The notes beneath the pieces are model-generated. The model was not told where the DNA came from. It did no database searches and saw only the letters and a program-made list of their open reading frames with translations. 64,000 nucleotides of DNA from Pseudomonas saponiphila (GTDB lineage Bacteria; Pseudomonadota; Gammaproteobacteria; Pseudomonadales; Pseudomonadaceae): contig NZ_FNTJ01000001.1 of the NCBI RefSeq assembly GCF_900105185.1, positions 1,189,501 to 1,253,500 on the forward strand. The letters run 5' to 3'. Position 1 is the first letter of the stretch; every line of letters starts with the position of its first letter. Positions 1-9,500 of the stretch are shown here, one piece after another. The position numbers were made by a program, and so were the translations under genes.

Positions 1-59
1 GCGTGGGGTGGAAGGAATTGAGTCGATTGAGTTGGCGCTGGCTGAGTGTATTTCAATGA

Positions 60-206
60 ATTGAATCGATCCAATCGTTTCTCGATGTGGGTGCACAAAA
101 GCGCTGGTGTTAAGTGTTTAAGTTATTGATTTGTATAGGTTTATAGGTTCGGTAAAAACTTATTGAGCGAATTCTGGTGTGCGGGCTGGTACATGGATCG
201 AATCAA
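60..206. promoter_or_regulatory. Candidate operator pair upstream of the MocR-type regulator
   Basis: Positions 60-75 read ATTGAATCGATCCAAT, a near-perfect palindrome. The core TTGAATCGATCCA (61-73) recurs in opposite orientation as TGGATCGAATCAA at 194-206, matching 12 of 13 bases. The two copies flank the AT-rich promoter region of the regulator that starts at 293. MocR regulators often bind paired sites in their own or a divergent promoter, so an autoregulatory role is inferred; the divergent neighbour lies outside the window. Confidence 0.35.
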
Positions 207-292
207 TTTGTCGAATGAGTCGATGTTAAGGCCGATGCACGCCTGTGATATGCTCCGGTCCACCTCAACGCAGCCGATGGTCATCAGCCTCC

Positions 293-1681
293 ATGTGGGT
301 TCCCCAGTTAAGCGAGTTCAATCAGCCGGTCTACCTGTCCATTGCCGATGCCCTGGCGCGGGATATCGGCAGCGGGTTGTTGAACGACGGTGATCGCCTG
401 CCGACCTTGCGCGAGCTGGCGGTAACCCTGAATGTCACCCCCGGCACCATCAGCCGCGCCTACAGCGAAGCCCAGCGGCGCGGGCTGGTGCAGGGGGAGG
501 TTGGGCGTGGCACCTACGTGCTGGCGCGGCCGCCGCTGGCATCGCCGGAAGGTTCCAGTGCGCCGTCGCTGTCCCTGGGCCAGTCCGACGTCCTGGACTT
601 GTCGATCATCAAGCCCTACAGCGAAACCCTGGAGTACTGGTTGCGCGGTGCCTTGGTGGGCATGGCCCACAGCAGCGACTTCGGCCGCGCCCTGGACTAC
701 GCCCCCGACGGTGGCCATCCGGCCCATCGCGAAGCCGGTGCCCAGTGGTTGCGCCATTCCCTGTCCGACGTCCATTGGCAACAGGTGGTGCTGACGGCCG
801 GGGCCCAGCACGGCCTGACGGTGGCCATCAGCGCATTGAGCAACGCCGGTGATCTGCTGCTCTGCGAGTCGTTGACTTACCCGGGCATCATCTCCGTGGC
901 CCATGGCCTGGAGCGGCGCCTGCGGGGCGTGGCGATGGACGAGCAGGGGATGATTCCCGAGGCGTTGCGCGAACAGTGCCTGCGGGAAAAACCGGCGTTG
1001 CTGGTGTGCGTCGCCAGTTGCCAGAACCCCACCACGGCGATCATGTCGCCCCAGCGCCGGGCGCAGATTGCGGCGATTGCCGAAGAGTTCGATTTCCTGA
1101 TCATCGACGACGATATCTACGGCTTTCTTGCCACCGATCCGTCGATCAAGCCGCTTTCCAGCTATGCGCCGCAGCGTTCGGTGTACCTCACCAGCCTGTC
1201 CAAGGCGATCATGCCGGCGTTGCGGGTGGGCTATCTGTACAGCCCGCCGAAGCTGCTGTCGCGGCTGAGCTCGATGGTTCGCAGCAGTGTGTGGATGCCG
1301 TCGCCCCTGACCGCGCAATTGGCCAGCAACGTGATTGTCGAGGGGTTGGATCGCAAGCTGGTGCAGACCCAGCGCAGCGAAGCGGCAGTGCGCCAGGCGA
1401 TTGCCCGGGAAGTGTTTGCCGGCCTGGAGATCCGGACTCAGCCCCACAGCTATCACCTGTGGCTGACCTTGCCGGAGCCCTGGACGGGCGATGAGTTCGC
1501 CACCCTGGCCCGGGCCAATGGAGTTCTGGTGATGAGCGGCAGCCAGTTCCAGGTGGAGCGCGGCGTCAGCTCCCGTTGTGTGCGCGTGGTCCTGATGTCG
1601 CCCACCACCCGGGATGAGTTGCGTTTTGCCCTGACTCAGCTGGCCAGCCTGATCGAGGCCGACCCGCGTCGTTATCGCTAG
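293..1681 (+). CDS. MocR/PdxR-type regulator: GntR winged helix fused to aminotransferase-like domain
   Basis: A 462-residue protein with the two-part MocR architecture. An N-terminal GntR winged helix (about residues 10-75, including LPTLRELAVTLNVTPGTISR) is joined to a fold-type I aminotransferase domain. The PLP-binding motif is intact: SLSKAIMPALRVGY places the Schiff-base lysine near residue 304. Such proteins usually act as PLP-responsive DNA-binding regulators rather than enzymes. The ATG at 293 is preferred over an upstream in-frame ATG at 245 because similarity begins around MWVPQLSEFNQPVY. The gene converges on the TonB receptor at 1706. Its target is unknown; the divergent gene to the left is off-window. 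Confidence 0.85.
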   Translation: MWVPQLSEFNQPVYLSIADALARDIGSGLLNDGDRLPTLRELAVTLNVTPGTISRAYSEAQRRGLVQGEVGRGTYVLARPPLASPEGSSAPSLSLGQSDVLDLSIIKPYSETLEYWLRGALVGMAHSSDFGRALDYAPDGGHPAHREAGAQWLRHSLSDVHWQQVVLTAGAQHGLTVAISALSNAGDLLLCESLTYPGIISVAHGLERRLRGVAMDEQGMIPEALREQCLREKPALLVCVASCQNPTTAIMSPQRRAQIAAIAEEFDFLIIDDDIYGFLATDPSIKPLSSYAPQRSVYLTSLSKAIMPALRVGYLYSPPKLLSRLSSMVRSSVWMPSPLTAQLASNVIVEGLDRKLVQTQRSEAAVRQAIAREVFAGLEIRTQPHSYHLWLTLPEPWTGDEFATLARANGVLVMSGSQFQVERGVSSRCVRVVLMSPTTRDELRFALTQLASLIEADPRRYR

Positions 1682-1705
1682 GGCTTTCGCCGGCAAGCCG
1701 GGCCC

Positions 1706-3745
1706 TTAGAAGGTAGTCCGCAAGCCCACTTCCACACTACGCCCGGCGGCCGGGGCGATATCCCGCAGGATCGAGCTGGCGTAGCGCACGGTCTGGTTGG
1801 TCAGGTTTTCGCCCTTGACGAAGGCCAGCCACTGGCTATGGCCAATGTCGAAGCGATAGCCGGCACTGGCGCCAAAGGTGGTGTAGCCATCGGTGCCGCT
1901 TTCGTGGTCCGGCACCCGGCCCTGGCTGGCGGCATGCTGCACATCCAGGCGCGCCTGCCAGCGATCCAGTTCCCACAGCAGGCCGCTGTTCAGACGCAGC
2001 GGGGCAATGCGCGGCAGGTCCTGGCCGTTGTCGAGGTTCTTGGCCCGGGTGTAGTCGCCGGACAGTTCCAGGGCGAACTTGCCGTAGGCGCTTTCCCCCA
2101 GGGTCCAGCGATCCTGGGCTTCGATCCCGGTAAAACGTGCTCGTACCCCGGAGTAGGCGTATTCCGCAATGCCCGTCGCGTCCTCTTCGCCTTCATCGTT
2201 GAGGGTTCGCCCCGTGCCCAAGAGGCCGATGTAGTTGGAGAAGTGGCTGTAGAACACCCCGACGCTGCCTTTGTGGATGCCGTTGTCAAAGCGCAGGGCC
2301 AGGTCGCTGGACACGGCTTTTTCCTTGGACAGTTTGGCGTTGCCCACTTCATAGGTGCCGGTGGCGACGTGGGCGCCGTTGGCATACAGCTCATAGAAGG
2401 TCGGGGCGCGTTCGGTGTAGCCCAGGGTCGCGGCCAGGGACCAGACCGGCGTCAGGGTGTAGACCGCGCCGGAGGACAGGCTGCCGGCGGTGAAGCGGCT
2501 GGACTTGTCGGCCTGGGTGAAGCGTGGGTTGCCTTTGCCGTCCGGGTCCACGGTGGTGTGTTCCAGGCGCCCGCCGAGGCTCAGGCGCAGGCGCTCGGTG
2601 GCTTGCAGTTCTTCGAGGACGAACAGTGCGCCGCTGTTGGTATCGGTTTGCGGGACGAAGGCTTCTTCGCCCAGGGCGGAGAACTCGTTGCGATTGACCT
2701 GGGCGCCGATTACCCCTTCCAGCGGGCCGAGGGGCTGGTGCCGGGCTTCGACCCGGGCTTCGTAGCCCTTGTTCTTGAAGGTGGTGCCGGTTTCGCCGCC
2801 CTCGATCTCGCGGTGTTGGTAGTCGGTGTAGCCCGCGTTGAACTTCAGCGAGCTGAACGGGCCCTGCAGGTTGCGCAGTTCCGAGGCGAAGGCGTAGTGG
2901 TCCTGCTTCATGCGGATGCGCACGTCGTCTTCGGCGGGGGAGCCGTAGTTGGAGTCGTAGTTGCTGTAGGACAGGCCGGCATAACCGTCGTCCCAGGTGT
3001 AGGAACCGCCGATGGCGCCGCCGTCCTGGCGTCCGTCGCTGTTGCCCAGGCGGCCTTTCTTGCCGTCGCCGTCTTCACTGGCCGGAGCGTGGCGGCTGCG
3101 GGCGTAGCCGGGAATCTTCAGATCGTTGAACTGCCGGGAGTTGGTGTCCAGGTGCAGGGCGAAAGTGCCGTCGCCCGCTTCCAGTTTGCCGGCGCTGCTG
3201 CGGGTGGTGTCGGCGCCGCCGTAGCGCAGCTCGCCAGCGCCGTGAATCCCTTCGATGGCTTCGGTGGGAATCCGATTGTCGAAGCTGTTGATCACCCCGC
3301 CAATGGCGTTGCCGCCGTACAGCAGGGCCGCCGGGCCGCGGACGATTTCAATGCGCTCGACGTTCACCGGGTCCAGGGGCACCGCGTGGTCGTAGGACAG
3401 CGACGAAGCATCCAGGGCGCCGACGCCGTTCTGCAGAATACGGATGCGGTCGCCGTCCAGGCCGCGAATCACCGGGCGGCTGGCGCCGGGGCCGAAGTAG
3501 GACGAAGACACACCCGGCTGCTTGTTCAGGGTTTCACCGAGGCTGCCTTTCTGTTGCAGGGTCAGTTGATCGCCTTCCAGCACGGTGGTCGGGGCGGCCA
3601 ACTCGGTGTTGCCCAGGGGGTTGGCGGTGATGACTTGCGGGGGCAATTCCACGGCATGGGCCTGGGAGGCGAGCAGCAGTGCGGCGGACAGGGGCGACAG
3701 GCGCCACAGTACAGAGCGAGAAGGACGGGAGGCTGAACGGGACAT
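1706..3745 (-). CDS. znuD: TonB-dependent outer-membrane receptor, ZnuD-like zinc receptor
   Basis: A 679-residue TonB-dependent receptor. It has a signal peptide (about residues 1-31, ending ASQAHA), a plug domain (VIRGLDGDRIRILQNGVG, ERIEIVRGPAALLYGGNAIGGVIN) and a 22-strand barrel ending in the aromatic-terminated strand EVGLRTTF. An Asp/Gly/Lys-rich loop around residues 215-240 and several histidines would suit metal capture. The sequence resembles the PA0781/ZnuD family, which imports zinc under starvation. A strong Zur-box match lies about 90 bases upstream, which supports zinc over haem or siderophore. Expression should rise when Zur loses zinc. Symbol by similarity; substrate inferred. 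Confidence 0.82.
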   Translation of the reverse strand: MSRSASRPSRSVLWRLSPLSAALLLASQAHAVELPPQVITANPLGNTELAAPTTVLEGDQLTLQQKGSLGETLNKQPGVSSSYFGPGASRPVIRGLDGDRIRILQNGVGALDASSLSYDHAVPLDPVNVERIEIVRGPAALLYGGNAIGGVINSFDNRIPTEAIEGIHGAGELRYGGADTTRSSAGKLEAGDGTFALHLDTNSRQFNDLKIPGYARSRHAPASEDGDGKKGRLGNSDGRQDGGAIGGSYTWDDGYAGLSYSNYDSNYGSPAEDDVRIRMKQDHYAFASELRNLQGPFSSLKFNAGYTDYQHREIEGGETGTTFKNKGYEARVEARHQPLGPLEGVIGAQVNRNEFSALGEEAFVPQTDTNSGALFVLEELQATERLRLSLGGRLEHTTVDPDGKGNPRFTQADKSSRFTAGSLSSGAVYTLTPVWSLAATLGYTERAPTFYELYANGAHVATGTYEVGNAKLSKEKAVSSDLALRFDNGIHKGSVGVFYSHFSNYIGLLGTGRTLNDEGEEDATGIAEYAYSGVRARFTGIEAQDRWTLGESAYGKFALELSGDYTRAKNLDNGQDLPRIAPLRLNSGLLWELDRWQARLDVQHAASQGRVPDHESGTDGYTTFGASAGYRFDIGHSQWLAFVKGENLTNQTVRYASSILRDIAPAAGRSVEVGLRTTF

Positions 3746-3835
3746 CGGTCATTCCTTGGCAAGCAGGGCGCTAGGCGCTTTGAGTCAGAGAGCAGACGGG
3801 ACACGGGGGGCCCGGAACGCGGGTGAGTTGTTATT

Positions 3836-3857
3836 GATTGATACAATATAACATCTC
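3836..3857 (-). promoter_or_regulatory. Zur box upstream of the znuD-like receptor
   Basis: On the minus strand this reads GAGATGTTATATTGTATCAA and then tc. It aligns well with the gammaproteobacterial Zur consensus GAAATGTTATAnTATAACATTTC, with the left half almost perfect. It sits 90-110 bases before the receptor ATG, a normal operator distance. A second Zur-like site lies before the L31 paralogue at 16665. Confidence 0.7.
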
Positions 3858-4008
3858 TTTTATCGCGAAAAGCCAGGAACTTTTTGCTTCTCATGCCCGA
3901 GCGCCGCACAGGCAAGCGGCGGCTACAGTTATTCAAGTGCTCTGGCGCGGGGGCATGCCCTCGGCTAAGGTGCGCGGCTTTCCCATTTTCTTCCCGCAAA
4001 GGCCTGGC

Positions 4009-4239
4009 ATGACCGACACCCACACCGACCCGCTGCATGGCGTGACCCTGGAACAGATCCTCAAGGCGCTGGTGGAGCACTACGAGTGGTCGGGGCTGGC
4101 CGAGCGCATCGATATTCGCTGCTTCAAGAGCGATCCGAGCATCAAGTCGAGCCTGACCTTCCTGCGCAAGACGCCCTGGGCGCGGGAGAAGGTCGAGAAG
4201 CTTTACGTCAAGTTGCAACGCACCAAGCGCCCGCTTTAA
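4009..4239 (+). CDS. VF530 family (DUF2132) small DNA-binding-like protein
   Basis: A 76-residue protein recognised as the VF530/DUF2132 family from [39 protein letters not shown] and the basic tail [12 protein letters not shown]. Family structures show a small helical fold proposed to bind DNA; no biochemical role is established. The ATG at 4009 gives the normal family length, whereas an open frame extending upstream to 3838 lacks family similarity. The stop is nine bases before the ATG of the membrane protein at 4248, so the two are probably co-transcribed. Confidence 0.8.
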   Translation: MTDTHTDPLHGVTLEQILKALVEHYEWSGLAERIDIRCFKSDPSIKSSLTFLRKTPWAREKVEKLYVKLQRTKRPL

Positions 4240-4247
4240 GGAACCCC

Positions 4248-4916
4248 ATGGCTGGCTTCTCGCTGCGGGGGCTGTTCACTCGGCGCGGCCTGATTGCCGT
4301 GGCGGCAATCCTTGGCTGGTTCGGGTTGACCGTCCAGCTGTACCTGATCCTGCTGCTGCGCTGGGAGGTGGGCGCCAGTCTGTTGGGCGGCCTGGTGAAT
4401 TTCTTCAGCTTCTTCACCGTGCTCAGCAACACCCTGGTGGCCAGTGTGCTGACCTGCGCCCTGAACCTGCGGATATCCCGGGGGCAGGCATTCATGCTCA
4501 GGCCCGCGGTCAGTGGCGCTGTGGCGGCGAGCATTGTGCTGGTGGGCCTGGCCTACAGCCTGCTGCTGCGGCACCTGTGGCATCCCCAGGGCTGGCAATG
4601 GCTGGCCGATGAGCTGCTGCACGATGTGATGCCGCTGCTGTTTTTGCTCTATTGGTGGTGTTGCGTGCCCAAGGGCGAGTTGCGGTTCAAGCACATCGGT
4701 CTGTGGATGCTCTATCCGGTGCTGTATTTCGCCTACCTGCTCTTGCGCGGAAATCTGCTGGGGCTGTACCCCTATCCCTTCATTGCCGTGGACAAGCTGG
4801 GGTATCCCCAGGTGTTGCTCAATGCCCTGGGGATATTGGCCGGATTTGTTCTTGTGTCCCTGTTGCTGCTGGGCCTGGACCACTGGCTGGGCAGGCGCCA
4901 ATCCCGGCCTCTGTAG
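4248..4916 (+). CDS. Pr6Pr-family integral membrane protein
   Basis: A 222-residue membrane protein with about six hydrophobic segments. The first is at residues 15-38 and the last at about 192-212. The pattern GWFGLTVQLYLILLLRW, NFFSFFTVLSNTLVA and YPYPFIAVDKLGYPQVL is typical of the Pr6Pr (FAR-17a/AIG1-like) family of unknown function. The ATG at 4248 follows AAGGAACCCC and yields a TM-first protein. A REP-type repeat begins in the last codons and may help terminate or stabilise the message. No substrate or reaction can be assigned from sequence. Confidence 0.75.
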   Translation: MAGFSLRGLFTRRGLIAVAAILGWFGLTVQLYLILLLRWEVGASLLGGLVNFFSFFTVLSNTLVASVLTCALNLRISRGQAFMLRPAVSGAVAASIVLVGLAYSLLLRHLWHPQGWQWLADELLHDVMPLLFLLYWWCCVPKGELRFKHIGLWMLYPVLYFAYLLLRGNLLGLYPYPFIAVDKLGYPQVLLNALGILAGFVLVSLLLLGLDHWLGRRQSRPL

Positions 4917-4976
4917 GAGCCGGCTTGCCGGCGAAAGGGCACTTGAGATCGCTTTCGCCGGCAAGCCAGCTCCTAC
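4913..4976. repeat. REP-type palindromic repeat, convergent pair
   Basis: GTAGGAGCCGGCTTGCCGGC is followed by a 20-base loop region and the inverted partner GCCGGCAAGCCAGCTCCTAC. This is a typical Pseudomonas REP doublet capable of forming a long hairpin. It overlaps the last bases of the Pr6Pr gene. Confidence 0.85.
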
Positions 4977-5002
4977 AAGGGAAATGCAGTTCCGGGCATT
5001 CC

Positions 5003-5067
5003 GTAGGAACCGGATCGCCGGCGGAAGGGCCTTTGAGGTCGCTTTCGCTGGCAAGCCAGCGCCTCCG
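5003..5067. repeat. REP-type repeat, diverged copy
   Basis: A second REP doublet (GTAGGAACCGGATCGCCGGC ... GCTGGCAAGCCAGCGCCT) lies 26 bases after the first. It sits between convergent genes and is more diverged than the 4913 copy. Confidence 0.75.
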
Positions 5068-5078
5068 GTCAGGCGGGG

Positions 5079-5864
5079 TTATTCCGCTTCGCTGCTGTCC
5101 AGGCGCCAATAACCGGCGGCCTTGACGAACTCGTCGTTGAGCCGGTGTTCATCCAGCAAGATTCGACGAACCTGGCGCGACACTTTGCTCTCGGTGGCCA
5201 CCCAGGCGTACAGCTTGCCTTCGGGCACCTGCAACTGGCGCACCGTGCTTAGCAGATCCTGCTCGCCACCGTCCCGTTCGACCCAGATCACCTGCACCTC
5301 GGCGGCGCTGTCCAGGGGCTGGCGTTCGGCGGCGTTCTGCACCTCGATCACCGCCAGTACCTGGCGACCGGCCGGCAGTTCCTCCAGGCGCCGGGCAATG
5401 GCCGGCAAGGCCGTTTCATCACCGATCAACAGGTAACTGTCGAAGATGTCCGGCACGATCATCGAGCCCCGGGGGCCGCCGATGTGCAGGTGCTGCCCCG
5501 GCGTGGCCTGTTCGGCCCAGGTCGACGCCGGGCCGTCGCCGTGGAGCACGAAGTCGATATCCAGTTCGCCCAACTCCAGGTCATAGCGGCGTGGGGTGTA
5601 GTCACGCATGGCCGGCATCGGGCCGCTGTCCTTGCCCGGGCCCAGCACCAGGGTTTCCAGGGCGGCTTGCTGTTCGGCGTTCTGCGGGAACAGCAGCTTC
5701 ACATGGTCGTCGCTGCCCAGGCTGACGAAGCCGGCCAACTCGGGCCCGCCTAGGGTGATGCGGCGCATGCGCGGGGTCAGGTCGACGACGCGCAGGACCT
5801 CCAGGCGCCGGCGCTTGATTTCGTGCATGACCCGGTGAATGGACAGTTCTGGGCTGGCAGTCAT
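5079..5864 (-). CDS. Siderophore-interacting protein, NAD(P)H-dependent ferric-siderophore reductase (YqjH/ViuB-like)
   Basis: A 261-residue SIP-family flavoprotein. It has an FAD-binding beta barrel at residues 20-130, with the RxYT-like segment MRDYTPRRYD and the pyrophosphate loop GGPRGSM. An NAD(P)H-binding half follows, with LIGDETALPAIARRLEELP and a C-terminal helix YWRLDSSEAE. The family reduces ferric siderophores to release iron in the cytoplasm. Its ATG overlaps the stop of the upstream PadR gene, giving a translationally coupled pair. In E. coli the homologous yqjH and yqjI lie together and YqjI represses yqjH, so iron and nickel control is expected. Confidence 0.88.
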   Translation of the reverse strand: MTASPELSIHRVMHEIKRRRLEVLRVVDLTPRMRRITLGGPELAGFVSLGSDDHVKLLFPQNAEQQAALETLVLGPGKDSGPMPAMRDYTPRRYDLELGELDIDFVLHGDGPASTWAEQATPGQHLHIGGPRGSMIVPDIFDSYLLIGDETALPAIARRLEELPAGRQVLAVIEVQNAAERQPLDSAAEVQVIWVERDGGEQDLLSTVRQLQVPEGKLYAWVATESKVSRQVRRILLDEHRLNDEFVKAAGYWRLDSSEAE

Positions 5865-6439
5865 TGGCTTTTCTCCTGGGCAGGGTGGCTGAGGGGGCCA
5901 TCGACAATGGCCTTGGCGGTGTTGTTCAGCAGGTCGCGGACCCGGAGGATTTCTTCCGGGCTCCAGCGGCCGTGGTGCATCTGCAGGGCGTGGCGCAGGT
6001 TGTGCACCGCCTCGTGGATTTCTGCGGGGCGATCATGCCCGCGCAGGGAACGCTTGCTGACCTCGATGCGCATGCGCACGCCGTCCAGGGCAATGGCTTG
6101 CTCCTGTAAGAACAGACGTCCGGCGTCGGTCACGCTGTAGCGCTTTTTGCCGCCTTCGGCATCGCCCTGGATCAGCTCGCTTTCCTCCAGGAAGGTCAGG
6201 GTCGGGTAGATCACCCCGGGGCTGGGGCTGTAGGCGCCGTCGAACATGCTTTCGATCTGGCGGATCAGGTCGTAGCCGTGGCACGGCTGCTCGGCGATCA
6301 GCGCCAACAGCAGCAGTTTCAGGTCGCCAGGTGCGAAGACCCGGGGCCCGCGGCCACCGCGCTCGCGGCCGGGGCGACGCTCGAACATCTCATGGCTGTC
6401 CCCGTGTTCGCGATGGGGAGGGTGGTGACGCTCGCTCAT
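5861..6439 (-). CDS. PadR-family metal-responsive repressor, YqjI-like
   Basis: A 192-residue PadR winged-helix protein. Its N-terminus is rich in histidine and acidic residues (HHPPHREHGDSHEMFERR, residues 5-22), as in nickel-sensing YqjI. The core LLLLALIAEQPCHGYDLIRQ and SPSPGVIYPTLTFLEESELI is diagnostic of PadR. The C-terminal half forms the dimerising coiled-coil. It overlaps the reductase gene by four bases and is therefore first gene of a two-gene operon. A perfect palindrome in its promoter is a likely autoregulatory operator. The His-rich tail supports metal sensing, but the metal is inferred. Confidence 0.85.
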   Translation of the reverse strand: MSERHHPPHREHGDSHEMFERRPGRERGGRGPRVFAPGDLKLLLLALIAEQPCHGYDLIRQIESMFDGAYSPSPGVIYPTLTFLEESELIQGDAEGGKKRYSVTDAGRLFLQEQAIALDGVRMRIEVSKRSLRGHDRPAEIHEAVHNLRHALQMHHGRWSPEEILRVRDLLNNTAKAIVDGPLSHPAQEKSQ

Positions 6440-6471
6440 TTTCTCTTTCTCCGTTTCGATTTAGACATAAC

Positions 6472-6487
6472 TTAAGATATATCTTAA
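6472..6487 (-). promoter_or_regulatory. Perfect palindrome, probable YqjI/PadR operator
   Basis: TTAAGATATATCTTAA is a perfect 16-base palindrome 33-48 bases upstream of the PadR start. It lies in an AT-rich patch that would also hold the -10 region. Placement suggests autorepression by the PadR protein. Confidence 0.6.
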
Positions 6488-6562
6488 TCGGCGCGCAAGT
6501 ATTTCTACTGGCGACCCAGTGGCCGTTGGTCGGGGAGCAAGGAGTGAACGGCGGGCCGGGAT

Positions 6563-9500
6563 TCAGCGTTGGGCGAGGCTGCCCTGGCACTGGGTACTGC
6601 TGCCCGGCTGCAGGTAGGGCATGAGGATCGGCGCCATGCCCTTGAGCACCTGCACCGGCAAGGCCGAGGTGAACTTGAAGGCTTGTGCCGAGGCGCCCGG
6701 CACGTAGGCGGTGAGGGTGCCGAAGTGGTGTTCGCCGATATAGAACACGAAGGTCGCGGTGCGGTTGATGGACTTGGAGCTCAGCACCCGGCCGCCGGCG
6801 CCGATGGCTTCGATACGGTTGTCGCCGGTGCCGGTCTTGCCACCCATGGCCAGCGGGGTGCCGTCCGCCAGCTTGAAGCTGCCGGACACCCGCTTCGCGG
6901 TGCCGGCATCCACCACTTGGGACAGGGCGCCGCGCAGGGCCGTAGCGACTTCCGACGGCATGACCCGCTTGCCCTTGCCAGGGTCATTGCTCAGGCGGGT
7001 TTCGTAGGGCGTGCCGGCGGCAAAGTGCAGGCTGTCGATGCGCAGGGTCGGTAGGCGCACACCGTCGTTGAGAATGGTGCCCACCAGTTCCGCCAGGGCC
7101 GCCGGGCGGTCGCCGGAGCTGCCGATGGCGGTGGCCAGGGACGGCACCAGGTGGTCGAACGGGTAACCGACGCTCTGCCAGCGCTGGTGAATATTCAGAA
7201 ACGCCTCGACCTCCAGCATGGTGCGGATGCGGCTGTCCCGGGCGCTGCGATGCCGGCTCTTGAACAGCCAGCTGTAGACCTCCTGGCGCTCGAATTCGCT
7301 GGCCTTGACGATCTGGCTGAAGGTCGCGTCGGGGTTGTTCATCAGGTAGCCCAGCAGCCACAGATCCAGGGGATGGACCTTGGCGATGTAACCCTGGTCC
7401 GGCAGGTCGTAGACCCCCGGGCCATAGCTGGCGTAGAGCTTGTCCAGGCGTTCGTCGGTGAGCTTTTCGCCGGTCTTGGCGTTTTTCATGTGGGCCCGGA
7501 CAAAGCGCTTGAAGCTTTCTTGGCTGGCATCGGGCAGCAGGTAGCGGTGCACCGCGGCCAGGCGGATCGCCGTGGGATGCATGCCGTCGAGAAAGGTGTC
7601 CAGGCGCGCTTGAGTGTCCTTGTTGCGGTACTTCTTCCAGAACCGCAGGAGAAACGACGTGCCTTCGCGGTCGGCGAAGCGCGCCAGGTACTCCTGGCGC
7701 CGAGGGTTGGCGTCGTCGCTGAGCAGTTCGGCGCTGGCGCTGTCGCCGCCGTAGGTGCTGTAGCGCACCAGATCGCGCATCAGGCGGATGAACGGCAGGT
7801 TGATGGATTCGCGCAGGGCATCGCGCAGGGTCGGGCTGCGGCCGTTGTCCTCGTTGCGGAAGTTGTGGAAGTGATGCACCCCGCCGCCGGTGAAGAAGGC
7901 TTCGCCGGGACTGGCGGAATAAGTGCGGTCCAGGGCTGCGTCGAGCATCTTCGGCAGGCTGCGGTCGCTGTTCTGCAGCAGGTAGTCGATGGCCCAGCGG
8001 CTCAGCCGGTCCTGGTCATTGACCGCAACCTTCTTCAGCTCGGCCGGGGTTTGTCCGGCATGCCTGTCGTGCAGCTCGGCGATGATCTGCAGGTAGGTGG
8101 TCAGCACCCGCAGCTTGGCGGTGGAGCCCAGTTCCAGCTTGCTGCCTTCGTTGATATCGAACGGCTGGTCGGTGCTGTCGGTCTGCACTCGCACTCGCGA
8201 GCCGTCCGGGGTCAGTTCGAACAGGGTGAAGCTGTAGCGCACCTGGGTGGTGCTGGTGGGGGTCAGCAGGCGTTCGCCGAGCACGCCGATCTGCGCGGCG
8301 AAGGCCGGGTCGGCCAACTGCTTGAGGTACTCGGTGGCCTGGCGTTGCAGGTCGCTCTGCAGGGTGCTGGTGGCGGACAGGTCGAGGCGGTCCAGGTCGT
8401 ACAGGGGCCGGTTGAGCAGCGCCGCCAGCCGGCTGCGGGCCACGCTGATGCCCTTGTTGGTTTCGATCGGCTGGATCGTCGGCTGTTGCTGCCAGTCGCG
8501 GTAGCTGACCTTGCTGGCCAGGGCGGCGGCGCTCAGGGCCGGGTCGATGATGTCGTTCTGGGCCAGCAGGCGGATATGGCTGTCGGTCAGTTCCGCCAGC
8601 TCTGCGCGGCCCTTGGCCAGGTAATGGGAAGGGCGACGTTGCGCGATCATCAGCGACAGCACCTGGCGCAGGGCCAACCCGCGCTGGGCCAGGCTTTGCG
8701 CATCGTTGGCGGTGCTGCTCAAGGCCCGGTTGACCTGATCGAAATCGGCGCCGTACCAGACCCGCAGTCCTTCGGCCATGCCATGCACCTCACCGTGGCC
8801 GGGGACGGCCGACAGCGGCACGCTGTTGAGGTAGTCACGGACGATCCGGCGCCGGGCTTCCAGGGTTTGCGGGCCGTCCTGATAGGCGCGCACGCTGGCG
8901 GAAATCATCTGCCGGATCTTCTCGCCCCCGGACAGCGTCAGGCCATCGGGGGAGTGGCGGTATTTTTCCAACTGAGTGGCCAGGGTGCTGCCGCCGGCCG
9001 TCTGTCCCGGCAGGTGCACGAGCTTGGCCACCTGGGACCAGGCGGCCTTGGCGAAGCGTGGCCAATCCACCGCCGGATTGGCCTGGGCCAGCTTGGGATC
9101 CAGCAGGTCGCGGTTCTCGATGAACAGCAGGCTGTGCACCATCAACGGGGGGATGCTGGCGAAACTGGCATACAGCTGTTGCGGATAATTGAACCGGTAC
9201 AAGGGCGCGGCGCGGCAATCGGTGATGGACAACCCAGCCTGGATCTTTTCGGTATAGGGCACGAAAAAGCCATTTTTGCTGTAGTCCATCAACGCTGCGG
9301 AAAACCGCGTCTGTGCGTCGATCTGGTAGCCGCGCTTGAGCAGGCGCGGCAGGAATTCCCCCAGGGCGCTGTAGCCCAGGCGACGGTCGAAGGGACCGGC
9401 GCCTGGGTAGAGCACCGCATCGCTGGGACCGGGTTGCAGGGAGTAGCTCAAGTCGCTGGCCAGCCGGCTGAATTCCTGGGCCTGGAGCTTGGAGGTGCGC

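Noticed and set aside
4913..5067. CRISPR-like repeats
   Set aside because: The repeats are inverted REP doublets with variable spacing, not regular direct repeats with unique spacers.
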